A stretch of 64,000 nucleotides of DNA. It comes from JBCCOW01 sp039025855 (lineage in GTDB: Bacteria; Planctomycetota; Phycisphaerae; Phycisphaerales; Phycisphaeraceae). This document shows positions 53,625 to 62,436 of the stretch, piece after piece. Numbering within the stretch: position 1 is the stretch's first letter; every line of letters begins with the position of its first letter. The position numbers were made by a program, and so were the translations under genes. A model generated the notes under the pieces. That model ran no database searches. It was not told the origin of the DNA and saw only the letters and a program-made list of their open reading frames with translations. The stretch is taken from NCBI GenBank assembly GCA_039025855.1, contig JBCCNL010000006.1, positions 47,764 through 111,763 on the forward strand, read 5' to 3'.

Positions 53625-55766
53625 GTGGCAAAACGGGACCCGTCGGGTCGGCCCATCAAGCGGGCGGTCCGCGGCGACGATCGGTTATGGGACGCGCGGC
53701 GGTCCGTGCGTGTGCCTCTCCCTGCGCAAGGCCTGCCTGCTGTGTTACCGACCCCTCCCGACGAACGACCTGCCGCAACGTCCGGCCCGGCGGAGTTTGG
53801 ATTGCGTCCTCCGCTGGATGACCACCCGGAGTCGAAGCAAGGGGTGTCGGACGACGACCGCGGCTGGGCGGCGTGGCTGGTCATTGTGCTGCTGGCGGCG
53901 GTGACGCTACGGGGGCTTATGCTGGTGTTCGGCGGGGGCGCGGCTGAGGTGGTTGCGGTGTTCACGGGGGGCGAGCCGGCGGTGGTGGCGCCTGCGGACC
54001 GGGCATTACCACGGGGGCCGATCGGGGTGGATGCGGTCGCGGTTGGCAAGATCGCGGCAGGCATGGACCCCTTGGCGTCGGTTGGTGAGGATGCGACGCG
54101 TGCGGCGACGACGCCGAATAATGGGTATGCGTTGCTGCTTCAAGGGGCAGCGCAGCTCGGGCTGCCAAGGGGTGCGGTGGTGGCGGTGCAGAGCGTGCTG
54201 GCGTTGGGGCTGATCGTGCTGGCGTTCGCGATCGGTCGGCGGTTCGGGGGGCATGGCGAGGAGGATGCGAAGTCGGCGGACCGGGTCGGGCTGATCGCGG
54301 CGGCACTTATGGCGGTGCATCCGGCGGTGCTGCTGGCGGGGGCGTCGCTGGAGCCAACGCTGTGGTCGACAGCAGGGGTGTTGCTGGCGGTGTACCTGCT
54401 GACCGGTGTAGGCAAGACGCGGGTCCGGGCCGACGGTGGTGCACGGCGGGATTGGCTCGCGCTGCTCACGCGTTCGTCGGCGGCGGGGCTGGCGATGGCG
54501 ATCGCCGTGGCGTTCGGCGGGGTGGATAGCGGACTGGTGGTGGTGCTGTTGGCGGGCCTGGGGGTCGGGCTGGCGTGGTGGGTGTGGCAGCGGGAGCGGG
54601 ACCGCGGCCGGCGGCAGGTGACGGAGGCGGGCGAGAACGGTGAACCTGCCGCACCGGTGGTGTCGGGGTGGCGTCGTCACGCCGGGGTATTTGGTGCGGC
54701 GGTGGTGTCGGCCGGTTTATTCGTAGGTATTGGCGGTGTGGTGCCGGGGGTGATCTCGTCGCGGGGCCTGGATGCTGCGGCTTTAGTAAACGACTGGCAA
54801 GCGGGCGCGGCGACGCGTTTGGCGTGGGCGACGCACAACCCGGCGGTCCCGGCACAAGCTGATGCGGGGGCGGCGTTGGCGATGTTGGCCGGGGAGCAGG
54901 AAGCGGAGCCGGATCGCTCGGTGTACGCGGCGGCGGATGCGGTGGCTTGGCGTGCGGTGCGAGAAGCCCCGGGTCATGCGTCGTGGCGGGTGCAGCGTGA
55001 CGCGTGGCGTTCGGCGTTGATGCCGGCGAGCGGCGAGGTCGTGGCGGGGTTTGGGGTGCAGCCGAGCGGTCGCGACCGGATCGCGCAGTGGCTGGGGCAA
55101 GATGTCGAAGCCCGTGCTGCGGACGGTGCGGACGACGGTGCGAGCGGCGTGCTGACCGTAGTGGGTCTGCTGTGGGCGGGGCTGAACGCGGCGCTCGTGG
55201 TGGTGGCCGGGTTGGGACTGGCGCTGCTGCTGGCGCGGCGGCGTTGGGGGGAAGTGGTGTGCTTGAGCCTGCTGCTGGGGGTCACGCTGACCGCACTGGT
55301 GCTTGGGGAGGGGACGCGCGGGGCGATCGGCGTGTTAGGGCTGACGGCCTGCGGGTGGGCGGCGTCGGGTCTGGTGCTGCCGCGTCGGGCCGTAGTGCGT
55401 CGGGCGAAGCGGCGGCGGAAGGGCAAGGACGGGCCGACAGGGATTGCGGGGGCTGGCGGGCTGCTGAGCGTGGCGATGGCGGTAAACCCTGGGGATGAAG
55501 AGGGGGAGGAGCGGACCCGGAGTTGGCGGAACCTCTGGGGCTGGTGGTCGGCGGGGGATCGGGATAGCGACAACTACCGGGCGGTGCGGCTGCCGTTGAC
55601 CGGCGGGCAGGGATTGCCGGTGGCGGGCCTTCGTGATGAGGACCAGCGTTCGGAGCAAGCAGACACGTCGGGCGATGGCGGCAAGGCGATCGCGCCGGGG
55701 GTCGAGTTGCTGGAGGAGTCGGTCGAAGAAGAGACGCCGTTGGTGGCGGGCGGGCGACCGCTCTAA
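53625..55766 (+). CDS. Large polytopic membrane protein, GT-C-like
   Basis: A 713-residue protein starting at GTG 53625. The first 80 residues are polar. About ten hydrophobic helices follow in two groups, near 80-330 and near 345-370, then 510-590. A long soluble loop lies between about 385 and 500 (DAGAALAMLAGEQEAEPDRS) and a charged tail follows 600. The layout and the position at the head of a polysaccharide export cluster suggest a GT-C-type glycosyltransferase or polymer-assembly protein, but no signature motif is certain. Confidence 0.5.
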   Translation: MAKRDPSGRPIKRAVRGDDRLWDARRSVRVPLPAQGLPAVLPTPPDERPAATSGPAEFGLRPPLDDHPESKQGVSDDDRGWAAWLVIVLLAAVTLRGLMLVFGGGAAEVVAVFTGGEPAVVAPADRALPRGPIGVDAVAVGKIAAGMDPLASVGEDATRAATTPNNGYALLLQGAAQLGLPRGAVVAVQSVLALGLIVLAFAIGRRFGGHGEEDAKSADRVGLIAAALMAVHPAVLLAGASLEPTLWSTAGVLLAVYLLTGVGKTRVRADGGARRDWLALLTRSSAAGLAMAIAVAFGGVDSGLVVVLLAGLGVGLAWWVWQRERDRGRRQVTEAGENGEPAAPVVSGWRRHAGVFGAAVVSAGLFVGIGGVVPGVISSRGLDAAALVNDWQAGAATRLAWATHNPAVPAQADAGAALAMLAGEQEAEPDRSVYAAADAVAWRAVREAPGHASWRVQRDAWRSALMPASGEVVAGFGVQPSGRDRIAQWLGQDVEARAADGADDGASGVLTVVGLLWAGLNAALVVVAGLGLALLLARRRWGEVVCLSLLLGVTLTALVLGEGTRGAIGVLGLTACGWAASGLVLPRRAVVRRAKRRRKGKDGPTGIAGAGGLLSVAMAVNPGDEEGEERTRSWRNLWGWWSAGDRDSDNYRAVRLPLTGGQGLPVAGLRDEDQRSEQADTSGDGGKAIAPGVELLEESVEEETPLVAGGRPL

Positions 55767-55969
55767 GTTGGGCTGCTGTCAACGCGTCCGATAGGCGGGT
55801 ATGGGGTGAGCGGAGCGAGGGATGGCTGGTCCGGGGGACGGATCGGTGCCGATAAGGCAGGGTCTGCGGTGATGTTGCGCGATCACCCGCCCCTGGAGTC
55901 CCGAACCTGTCCCAAGCCAGCCCGCATCTCGACCCTGCCCTGCTGGTCCCCGGTGGTGACCCGGAGCGG

Positions 55970-56791
55970 TTGCCCGCGCCAACCTACCTGCGGGCCCGCC
56001 GCGGCTTTGCCGGGCTGCAGCTCCGGGCCCTTTGGAGCCACCGTGACCTGCTGTGGCTGCTTGCGGCCCGCGATGTGAAGGTCCGATATAAGCAGGCGGT
56101 GCTGGGTGCGATGTGGGCTTTGATCCAGCCGATCGCGACGATGGTGGTGCTGCACCTGTTCTTCGGGCGGTTGCTGGACATGGAGGAGCGGGTCGCGGTG
56201 CCTTATCCGGTGTTCTTGTTTGCGGGGCTGCTGCCGTGGAACCTGTTTGCACAGAGCGTGACGGCGTCGTCGAACGCGCTGGTCGCCAACGCCGCGATGG
56301 TCCGCAAGGTCTACTTCCCCCGGCTGATCGTGCCCATCGCCTCGACGGGGGCGCCGATCGTCGACTTCCTGCTCGCGCTCGGCGTACTGTTCGGGATGAT
56401 GCTGTGGTTCGGCACCGGGTTCGGCCCAGCCCTGCTGCTGCTGCCGTTCCTCGCAGCCTCAATGATGATCGCGGTTCTCGGTGTCGGGCTGCTGATGTCG
56501 GCGATCACGGTCGCCTACCGCGACTTCCGGCACCTGCTGCCATTCATGATCCAACTGCTGTTCTTCCTGACGCCGGTGATCTACCCGTCCAACATTGTGC
56601 CCGAACGGTTCCACGCCTGGCTCGCGCTGAACCCGATGCAGGGCGTCATCGAGGCCTTCCGGGCGGCGGTCCTGAACCAGCCCATCGACTACGCCGGCTG
56701 GGGCATCTCCACCGCGTCGGCGCTGGTGTTCATGGCCGTCGGCCTGTCGGTTTTCCAACGCGTCGAGCGCCGCTTTGCCGACATCATTTAA
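55970..56791 (+). CDS. ABC-type polysaccharide export permease (Wzm-like)
   Basis: A 273-residue ABC-2 permease with about six membrane helices. RDVKVRYKQAVLGAMWALIQ is the conserved cytoplasmic entry, and FFLTPVIYPSNIVPER with ALNPMQGVIEAFR are typical of Wzm/TagG proteins. The frame is open upstream, and a CTG at 55907 has GGAG eight bases before it, so the true start may be there rather than TTG 55970. It is paired with the ATPase 39 nt downstream. Confidence 0.88.
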   Translation: MPAPTYLRARRGFAGLQLRALWSHRDLLWLLAARDVKVRYKQAVLGAMWALIQPIATMVVLHLFFGRLLDMEERVAVPYPVFLFAGLLPWNLFAQSVTASSNALVANAAMVRKVYFPRLIVPIASTGAPIVDFLLALGVLFGMMLWFGTGFGPALLLLPFLAASMMIAVLGVGLLMSAITVAYRDFRHLLPFMIQLLFFLTPVIYPSNIVPERFHAWLALNPMQGVIEAFRAAVLNQPIDYAGWGISTASALVFMAVGLSVFQRVERRFADII

Positions 56792-56830
56792 ATCGTTTGC
56801 TACTGACCTATCGGCAACGGACTGCCACGC

Positions 56831-58207
56831 ATGCACCCCGCCGCGAACCCTGTCTCCAACCCGGCCGCTCACTCCTGCGATGCCGCCGATGCGGCCGTGG
56901 TCATCCGCGCGACCGACCTGACCAAGCGTTACCGCCTCGGTGCCTCGACCCCCGCGGGTCAGACCCTTGGGGAGCTGATCTACACCGGCATCGGCACCGC
57001 CTGCCAACGCCTCCGCCAGGCCATCACCCCCACCCGCCCGACCGCTGAAGCGATCGAGCCCACGGATCCGCATCGCGTCCGCCGCGGCCAGTTCCTGGCT
57101 CTCGACCGCATCAGCTTCGACGTCCCCCGTGGGCAGGTCCTCGGCGTCATCGGACGCAACGGGGCCGGTAAGTCCACCCTGCTCAAACTCCTGTCCCGCA
57201 TCACCGACCCGACCTCCGGCGAGGTCATGCTCCGTGGCCGCGTCGGGTCGCTGCTCGAGGTCGGCACCGGGTTCCACCCCGAACTGTCCGGCCGAGAGAA
57301 CATCTTCCTCAACGGGGCAGTCCTCGGCATGACCCGACGGGAAGTGCGCGACAAGTTCGACGCGATCGTCGAGTTCGCCGAGATCGACAAGTTCCTCGAC
57401 ACGCCGGTCAAGCGTTACAGCTCCGGCATGTTCGTCCGCCTCGCGTTCGCTGTGGCTGCGCACCTCGAACCCGAGATCCTGTTGATCGACGAGGTTCTCG
57501 CGGTGGGCGACGCCGGCTTCCAACGCAAGTGTCTTGGCAAGATGCACGGGATCGCCGAGGGCGGACGCACGGTCGTGTTCGTGTCCCACGATATGGGCGC
57601 GGTGCAGCAGCTCTGCGACCGCGTGATGGTCCTGGAAGGCGGACGCATCGACACGATCGACGAGCCCCGCGCTGCCGTCGCCCGCTACCTCGAACTGACC
57701 GCCGACTGGCGCGACGAGCCCGCGTCGGTCTTCCGCGGCCCGCTGACCGATCGCGTGCGGTTCGAGGGTTTGTGGATCAACGACCAAGACTCCAGCGAGC
57801 CCGTGGTGATCCACCCGGATCAGCCGATCGACCTCCGCGTCGCGGGGCAGGCCGCCGAGGCTATCCCCGCTTACCGCACGACGTTCTCCGTGTTCCGCGA
57901 CGGCATCCGGCTACTGACGCAACACGATGCCGCACTCCCGACCGACCTGCCCGCCGGCCCGTTCACCGCGTCGGTCCAACTCCCCTCACACCTCCTCCGG
58001 CCCGGCGGCTACACCGTCTGCATCGGCGGCTACCGCGAGGGCATGCAGGACTACACCTGGGGCGTCGACCTCGCTCGGTTCACCGTGGCGGAAGCCTGGT
58101 CGGATCAATTCGACCCGGTCAACCTCGGGCTCATCAACCTCCCGGGCCACGGCAAACGAAGCCACCACTCGACCGCTAGCCCGACCTCCACGCCTGTCGC
58201 CGCATGA
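56831..58207 (+). CDS. ABC-type polysaccharide export ATPase with Wzt-like C-terminal domain
   Basis: A 458-residue cytoplasmic ATPase. Walker A is GRNGAGKST, the signature is KRYSSGM, Walker B is ILLIDEVLAVGD and the H-loop is FVSHD. Residues from about 295 onward form a beta-sandwich (VRFEGLWINDQD, YRTTFSVFRDGIRLL) like the Wzt C-terminal domain that recognises the capped end of a glycan before export. It has an extended insert before the Walker A. With the permease upstream it exports the polysaccharide made by the downstream genes. It overlaps the next gene by 4 nt. Confidence 0.9.
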   Translation: MHPAANPVSNPAAHSCDAADAAVVIRATDLTKRYRLGASTPAGQTLGELIYTGIGTACQRLRQAITPTRPTAEAIEPTDPHRVRRGQFLALDRISFDVPRGQVLGVIGRNGAGKSTLLKLLSRITDPTSGEVMLRGRVGSLLEVGTGFHPELSGRENIFLNGAVLGMTRREVRDKFDAIVEFAEIDKFLDTPVKRYSSGMFVRLAFAVAAHLEPEILLIDEVLAVGDAGFQRKCLGKMHGIAEGGRTVVFVSHDMGAVQQLCDRVMVLEGGRIDTIDEPRAAVARYLELTADWRDEPASVFRGPLTDRVRFEGLWINDQDSSEPVVIHPDQPIDLRVAGQAAEAIPAYRTTFSVFRDGIRLLTQHDAALPTDLPAGPFTASVQLPSHLLRPGGYTVCIGGYREGMQDYTWGVDLARFTVAEAWSDQFDPVNLGLINLPGHGKRSHHSTASPTSTPVAA

Positions 58208-60621
58208 CCGAACGCAGCATCCCCGAACTCGCCGCGCACCACGAGGCCAACTGGTCCAAGGGCTATCGCGTGTTCCCCGAGATCATCAACAAGCTCGGGC
58301 TCAAGACCGGTGTCGAGGTCGGCGTCGCCTTTGGCGGGCACGCCAACGCCATCCTCAAACTCACCGGCGTCACCCAGCTCACCGGCGTCGATGCCTACGC
58401 CCACCGCGATGGCTACGACGACCCGATGAACCTCCCGCAGCACGCCTTCGACGAGCTGTTCCAGTTCACCATCGACCGGCTCAAACCCTACAGCGACCGC
58501 TTCACACTCCTACGGCAAGACTCCGCCCAGGCCGCTCAGGCTTTCGACCAGCCTCTCGACTTCGTCTACCTCGATGCCGACCACAGCGAGCAGGGCCTCC
58601 GCCGCGATCTCGCCGCCTGGTACGCCAAGGTCCGCATCGGCGGCGTCATCGCCGGCCACGACTACGGCCACCGCGACTTCCCCGGCGTCCAGCGTGCCGT
58701 CGACCACTTCCTCGGCCGCTTCGGACTCACCCCCCATCGCGCCCCGGGCGGCATCTGGTACGCCATCGTCCCCGAGCCCGCCGTCAGCTTCTTCATCCCC
58801 TGCTTCAACTGCGAACCCTGGATCGACGACACCGTCCAATCCGTCCTGACCGCCAATGCCCGCAAGCAGGACGAGCTCATCCTCGTCAACGACGGCTCCA
58901 GCGACGGCACCGCCAAGAAGCTCAAGGACTGGGCCAAGGAAGACCCCCGCGTCCGGGTCATCCATCACCCGACCAACAAGGGCGGGGCCGCCGCCCGCAA
59001 CACCGCCGTCCGCGCTTCCAAGCACCCGCTGCTGTTCTGCCTCGACGCCGACAACCAGCTCCCCGCCGATGCTCTGGGGCCGGTGCTCGACCACCTGCTC
59101 TGCTCCGCGGACGACGCGGTCAGTTTCGCCCAGCTCCGCTTCTTCAAGGACGGCACCGACCCGGCCAAGACCACACACACGGTCGAGTACCCGAACCGTG
59201 CCGCGACACTCGAAGACTTCCTGAGCACCAATCACGTCGCCGGCGGGGGCGGCAATTTCCTATTCACCCGTGACGCCTGGAAGCTTGCCGGCGGCTACCC
59301 GGCCGACGCCGGCGCCCTCGACGCCTGGGGCTTCGCGCTCCGCCTCGCGACCGCCGGCTGCCGCATCGGGGTCGCCGCCAACACGCACTACCACCACCGC
59401 TACTCCCACGACTCCTACTGGACCCGCGAGAACCGTGACGGCCGGCTCGGACCCGCCGCCGTCAGGCTCCTTCAACCCGTTATGCACCGGCTGGTCCCCG
59501 AAGACCAGCGCTACCTCACCTCCCCCCGCGGCAGCAACGACTGGTTCGCCAACCGACGCCAACGCCCGCTCCGCCTCAGCACCCAACCCAACAAGCCCGG
59601 ACGCTCCCTCGCCCAGTGGAACTTCCGTCGACGCATCGTCGCCACCCTCGGACACGTCCCCACCGTCGCCGATCTCCGCAAGCTCCGGCTCATCCTCGGC
59701 GTCGGCCGCTCCGGCACCTCCTGGACCTTCGGCGTCCTCTCCGCCTCCAAGAGCACCACCCTCCGCGCCTACCGCGAGCCGCTGACCTACCTCGATCCCA
59801 GCATCCCCCTCTCCGGCGACGGCGAACACACCGCTGCACCCTTCGCCGACGAACTCCCCGACAACCACGCCCTCCTGATGGGCTACCGCGTGCTCTGCGC
59901 CGACACGTCCGGCCAGATCGCTAACAAAGGTCTCACCCGCGAAGACCGCAGCGCCCGCGTCGTCCTCGCCAAGGAGGTCCACGCCCTGCTTGCCACCCCC
60001 GCCCTGCTCGCCGCCGCCAAAGCCCCCGCGGTCCTGCTCGTCCGCGATCCGATCCGCATCGCCGACTCGGTCTTCCACGCCCAAGGCCTCAACACCCGAT
60101 ACCTGATCGGCGAAGCTCATCACGCCAGGAAGCCCGAGTTCCTCGCCGCTGTACTCGACCCGCAGCGCCACGAAGACACCGCCCGCGTCCAGGCCGAACT
60201 CGCCGACGTCAGCGACCACCGACTCCGCCGCATCGGTGACCTCGTCATCACCAGCGCACTCATCCACCAACTGTTCCAGCGCTGCCAACGCCTGTTCCCC
60301 AACATCGCCCTGGTCTCCTACGAAGCCCTCTGCGCCGACCCCGCCAACACCTTCCCCCGCCTCGCCGCCACACTCGGTCTCCCCTGGGACGACGCCGCCC
60401 ATGCCAAGCTGCTCAAGACCACCAACCCCGCCGACAACGCCGACCCCAACGACAACTACACCATCTACCGTCAGACCCACAGCCAAGCCGATCAGCCACT
60501 GAAGTTCCTCACCGAAAAAGACACCGCCGCCGCGCTCCGCCTCCTCGACCGTGCCGGCCTCAACACCCCGGTAACCGAAACACCCAAGCCCCAACCCACC
60601 CCCATGCAAAAAGCCGGCTGA
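58204..60621 (+). CDS. Trifunctional fusion: methyltransferase, GT2 glycosyltransferase, sulfotransferase
   Basis: An 805-residue three-domain protein. Residues 20-185 are a class I SAM methyltransferase (GVEVGVAFGGHA, then VYLDADHSEQGLRRDL). Residues 192-460 are a GT2 glycosyltransferase (SFFIPCFNCEPW, VNDGSSDGT, CLDADN at 279-284). Residues 495-790 are a PAPS-dependent sulfotransferase with the PAPS-binding loop VGRSGTSWTF (500-509) and VLLVRDPIRIADS. The methyltransferase resembles forms that make terminal caps. All parts look intact. It would add, methylate and sulfate sugars on the exported glycan. It overlaps the ATPase gene by 4 nt. Confidence 0.88.
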   Translation: MTERSIPELAAHHEANWSKGYRVFPEIINKLGLKTGVEVGVAFGGHANAILKLTGVTQLTGVDAYAHRDGYDDPMNLPQHAFDELFQFTIDRLKPYSDRFTLLRQDSAQAAQAFDQPLDFVYLDADHSEQGLRRDLAAWYAKVRIGGVIAGHDYGHRDFPGVQRAVDHFLGRFGLTPHRAPGGIWYAIVPEPAVSFFIPCFNCEPWIDDTVQSVLTANARKQDELILVNDGSSDGTAKKLKDWAKEDPRVRVIHHPTNKGGAAARNTAVRASKHPLLFCLDADNQLPADALGPVLDHLLCSADDAVSFAQLRFFKDGTDPAKTTHTVEYPNRAATLEDFLSTNHVAGGGGNFLFTRDAWKLAGGYPADAGALDAWGFALRLATAGCRIGVAANTHYHHRYSHDSYWTRENRDGRLGPAAVRLLQPVMHRLVPEDQRYLTSPRGSNDWFANRRQRPLRLSTQPNKPGRSLAQWNFRRRIVATLGHVPTVADLRKLRLILGVGRSGTSWTFGVLSASKSTTLRAYREPLTYLDPSIPLSGDGEHTAAPFADELPDNHALLMGYRVLCADTSGQIANKGLTREDRSARVVLAKEVHALLATPALLAAAKAPAVLLVRDPIRIADSVFHAQGLNTRYLIGEAHHARKPEFLAAVLDPQRHEDTARVQAELADVSDHRLRRIGDLVITSALIHQLFQRCQRLFPNIALVSYEALCADPANTFPRLAATLGLPWDDAAHAKLLKTTNPADNADPNDNYTIYRQTHSQADQPLKFLTEKDTAAALRLLDRAGLNTPVTETPKPQPTPMQKAG

Positions 60622-60642
60622 CCCACACCTCTCCCTTCTCCC

Positions 60643-61215
60643 GTGCCTATGCCCGCCTCCTTCTTCCAACGCCTGCTCCACCTCGGGACCCCCGACCCGC
60701 TCCGCCGCGCACGCCGACGCTACACCCCCATGCGCCACGGCCTCGCCCCCTCCGCCATCGTTACCAAGCCCGACCGCCTCACCGTCGCCGACGACGCCCT
60801 CATCTCCGAGCACGCCGTCATCCAGAACAACCGCGGACCCGTCACCCTCGGCCCACGCTCCCAGATCAACTACTTCTGCGTCCTCCTCACCGGCGAGCCC
60901 ATCCGTATCGGCCCCGACTGCCTCATCGGCCCCCACTCCGTCCTCGCCTCCGGCAACCACGACCACACCCAGCTCCGCATCCCCATGCGCGACGCCCCCG
61001 GCATCCACAAGGGCCCGATCACCCTCGAAGCCGACGTCTGGATCGGTGCCAACTGCACCATCACCACCGGCGTCACCCTCGGCCAAGGCTGCGTCGTCGC
61101 CGCCAATTCATGCGTGACCAAAGACGTACCCCCCTACGCCATCGTCGGCGGCGTCCCTGCAAAGGTTCTCGGCGATCGCCGACAACTCAGCAACAACCAA
61201 GCGACTGCCGCATAA
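60643..61215 (+). CDS. Left-handed beta-helix acyltransferase (hexapeptide repeat)
   Basis: A 190-residue protein starting at GTG 60643 or ATG 60649. Hexapeptide repeats run from about 45 to 175 (PIRIGPDCLIGPHSVLASGN, GPITLEADVWIGANCTITTG, VTKDVPPYAIVGGVPAKV), as in maltose or galactoside O-acetyltransferases. The His in GNHDHT is the likely catalytic base. It would O-acetylate the surface glycan. It lies in the export and assembly cluster. Confidence 0.88.
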   Translation: MPMPASFFQRLLHLGTPDPLRRARRRYTPMRHGLAPSAIVTKPDRLTVADDALISEHAVIQNNRGPVTLGPRSQINYFCVLLTGEPIRIGPDCLIGPHSVLASGNHDHTQLRIPMRDAPGIHKGPITLEADVWIGANCTITTGVTLGQGCVVAANSCVTKDVPPYAIVGGVPAKVLGDRRQLSNNQATAA

Positions 61216-61257
61216 GCCAATCTCGCAATCAATCCATCACCAATCCTCAACCCTCTC

Positions 61258-62436
61258 ATGCGCATCCTCTACGTCGCCAAGGCCCACGACTACGGCCACG
61301 CCTCCCGCGGCCCGAGCTATGACCAGCAGAACTTCGCCGACTCGCTGACCCACCTCGGCCACGAGCTCATCCCCTTCGACTACCCCACCCTCGCCCAACA
61401 GCTCCCACCCCGCAAACTTAATCGCCAGCTCATCGAGCTCGCCGAAGCCGAACAACCCGACCTGCTCTTCGGCGTCGTCCGCGGCGGCCTCCTCAAACCC
61501 AGCACGATCAAAGCCGTCTCCGCCCTCGGTATCCCCACCGTCAACTGGTTCTGCGACGACCACTGGCAGTTCGACACCGAGACCCGACGCTGGGCCCCCG
61601 CGTTCGACTTCGTCGTCACCACCGCCCGCTCCGCCCTCCCCCGCTACGCCCGCGCCGGCTGGGGCCACGTCATCCTCTCCCAGTGGGCCGCCAACCCCCG
61701 CCTCTATCCCCCGCCCAGCCGAAGCCCACGGTTTCCAACCGTGGGCCAACACCCCGACGACTACGACCACGACATCACCTTCGTCGGCCAAGCCTACGGC
61801 CAACGCCCCGTCTTCATCCAAGCCCTCCGCAACGCCGGCCTCAACGTCACCGCCTACGGCCAAGGCTGGGACCACGGCCCCATCCCCCACGACGACATGG
61901 TCCGCGTCTTCCAACGCTCCCGCATCAACCTCAATTTCGCCGACGCCTCCCACCCCGGACACGCCCCCACCGACCGACTCCGACTCCACCCGCTCACCCG
62001 CAAGCTCACTCAAACACTCCCTGGCGGCTGGCGACTCGACCGCGCCCTCCTGAACCGCGCCAACCGCCAACGCGCCAAGCTCCCCGTCCCCCGCCAGATC
62101 AAGGGCCGAGTCTTCGAGGTCCCCGCCGCCGGCGGCTTCCTGCTGACGCAGCCCGCCGAAGACCTCGCCGACTACCTCACCCCCGGCAAGGACCTCTCCC
62201 TCTTCGACACACCCGAACAGCTCGTCGCCAAATGCCTCTTCTACCTAGAAAACGAAGACCAGCGACAAGCCATCGCCACCGCCGGCCACCAACGCGTCCT
62301 CGCCGAACACACCTGGGCCCACCGCTTCAACCACCTCTTCAAAAAACTCAGCCTCGCATCAACCACGTCTCCACCGCAGAAGCCCACGGTCTGTGACCGT
62401 GGGTCCGCCCCCCAAACCGCTTCCACCTACCACTGA
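61258..62436 (+). CDS. CgeB-like glycosyltransferase
   Basis: A 392-residue GT-B glycosyltransferase. The N-terminus is MRILYVAKAHDYG. NWFCDDHWQFDT and VGQAYGQRPVFIQAL are typical of the CgeB/DUF3880 group. The C-terminal donor domain contains GRVFEVPAAGGFLLT and HTWAHRFNHLF. A palindromic repeat lies inside the coding frame at 61724-61746 and a second one near the 3' end at 62382-62404, lengthening the protein. The stop shares a base with the next start. Confidence 0.82.
   Translation: MRILYVAKAHDYGHASRGPSYDQQNFADSLTHLGHELIPFDYPTLAQQLPPRKLNRQLIELAEAEQPDLLFGVVRGGLLKPSTIKAVSALGIPTVNWFCDDHWQFDTETRRWAPAFDFVVTTARSALPRYARAGWGHVILSQWAANPRLYPPPSRSPRFPTVGQHPDDYDHDITFVGQAYGQRPVFIQALRNAGLNVTAYGQGWDHGPIPHDDMVRVFQRSRINLNFADASHPGHAPTDRLRLHPLTRKLTQTLPGGWRLDRALLNRANRQRAKLPVPRQIKGRVFEVPAAGGFLLTQPAEDLADYLTPGKDLSLFDTPEQLVAKCLFYLENEDQRQAIATAGHQRVLAEHTWAHRFNHLFKKLSLASTTSPPQKPTVCDRGSAPQTASTYH
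61724..61746. repeat. Perfect 10-bp-arm palindrome inside the glycosyltransferase gene
   Basis: GCCCACGGTT (61724-61733), loop TCC, AACCGTGGGC (61737-61746). It is in frame and encodes a linker between the two GT-B domains. A near-identical copy lies at 62382-62404, which suggests a dispersed palindromic element. Confidence 0.7.
62382..62404. repeat. Second copy of the GCCCACGGT palindrome
   Basis: GCCCACGGTC (62382-62391), loop TGT, GACCGTGGGT (62395-62404), with nine of ten base pairs. It lies at the 3' end of the CgeB-like gene, where its reading frame encodes part of an unusual C-terminal tail. Confidence 0.65.

Noticed and set aside
55767..55969. 203-nt gap before the ABC permease
   Set aside because: No separate gene is supported. 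Part of it is probably the unannotated 5' end of the permease if the CTG at 55907 is used.
59260..61086. 608-codon open frame on the minus strand
   Set aside because: It is antisense to the clear three-domain fusion and acyltransferase genes. The translation is a low-complexity Gly/Val/Glu mix caused by C-rich third positions on the other strand.
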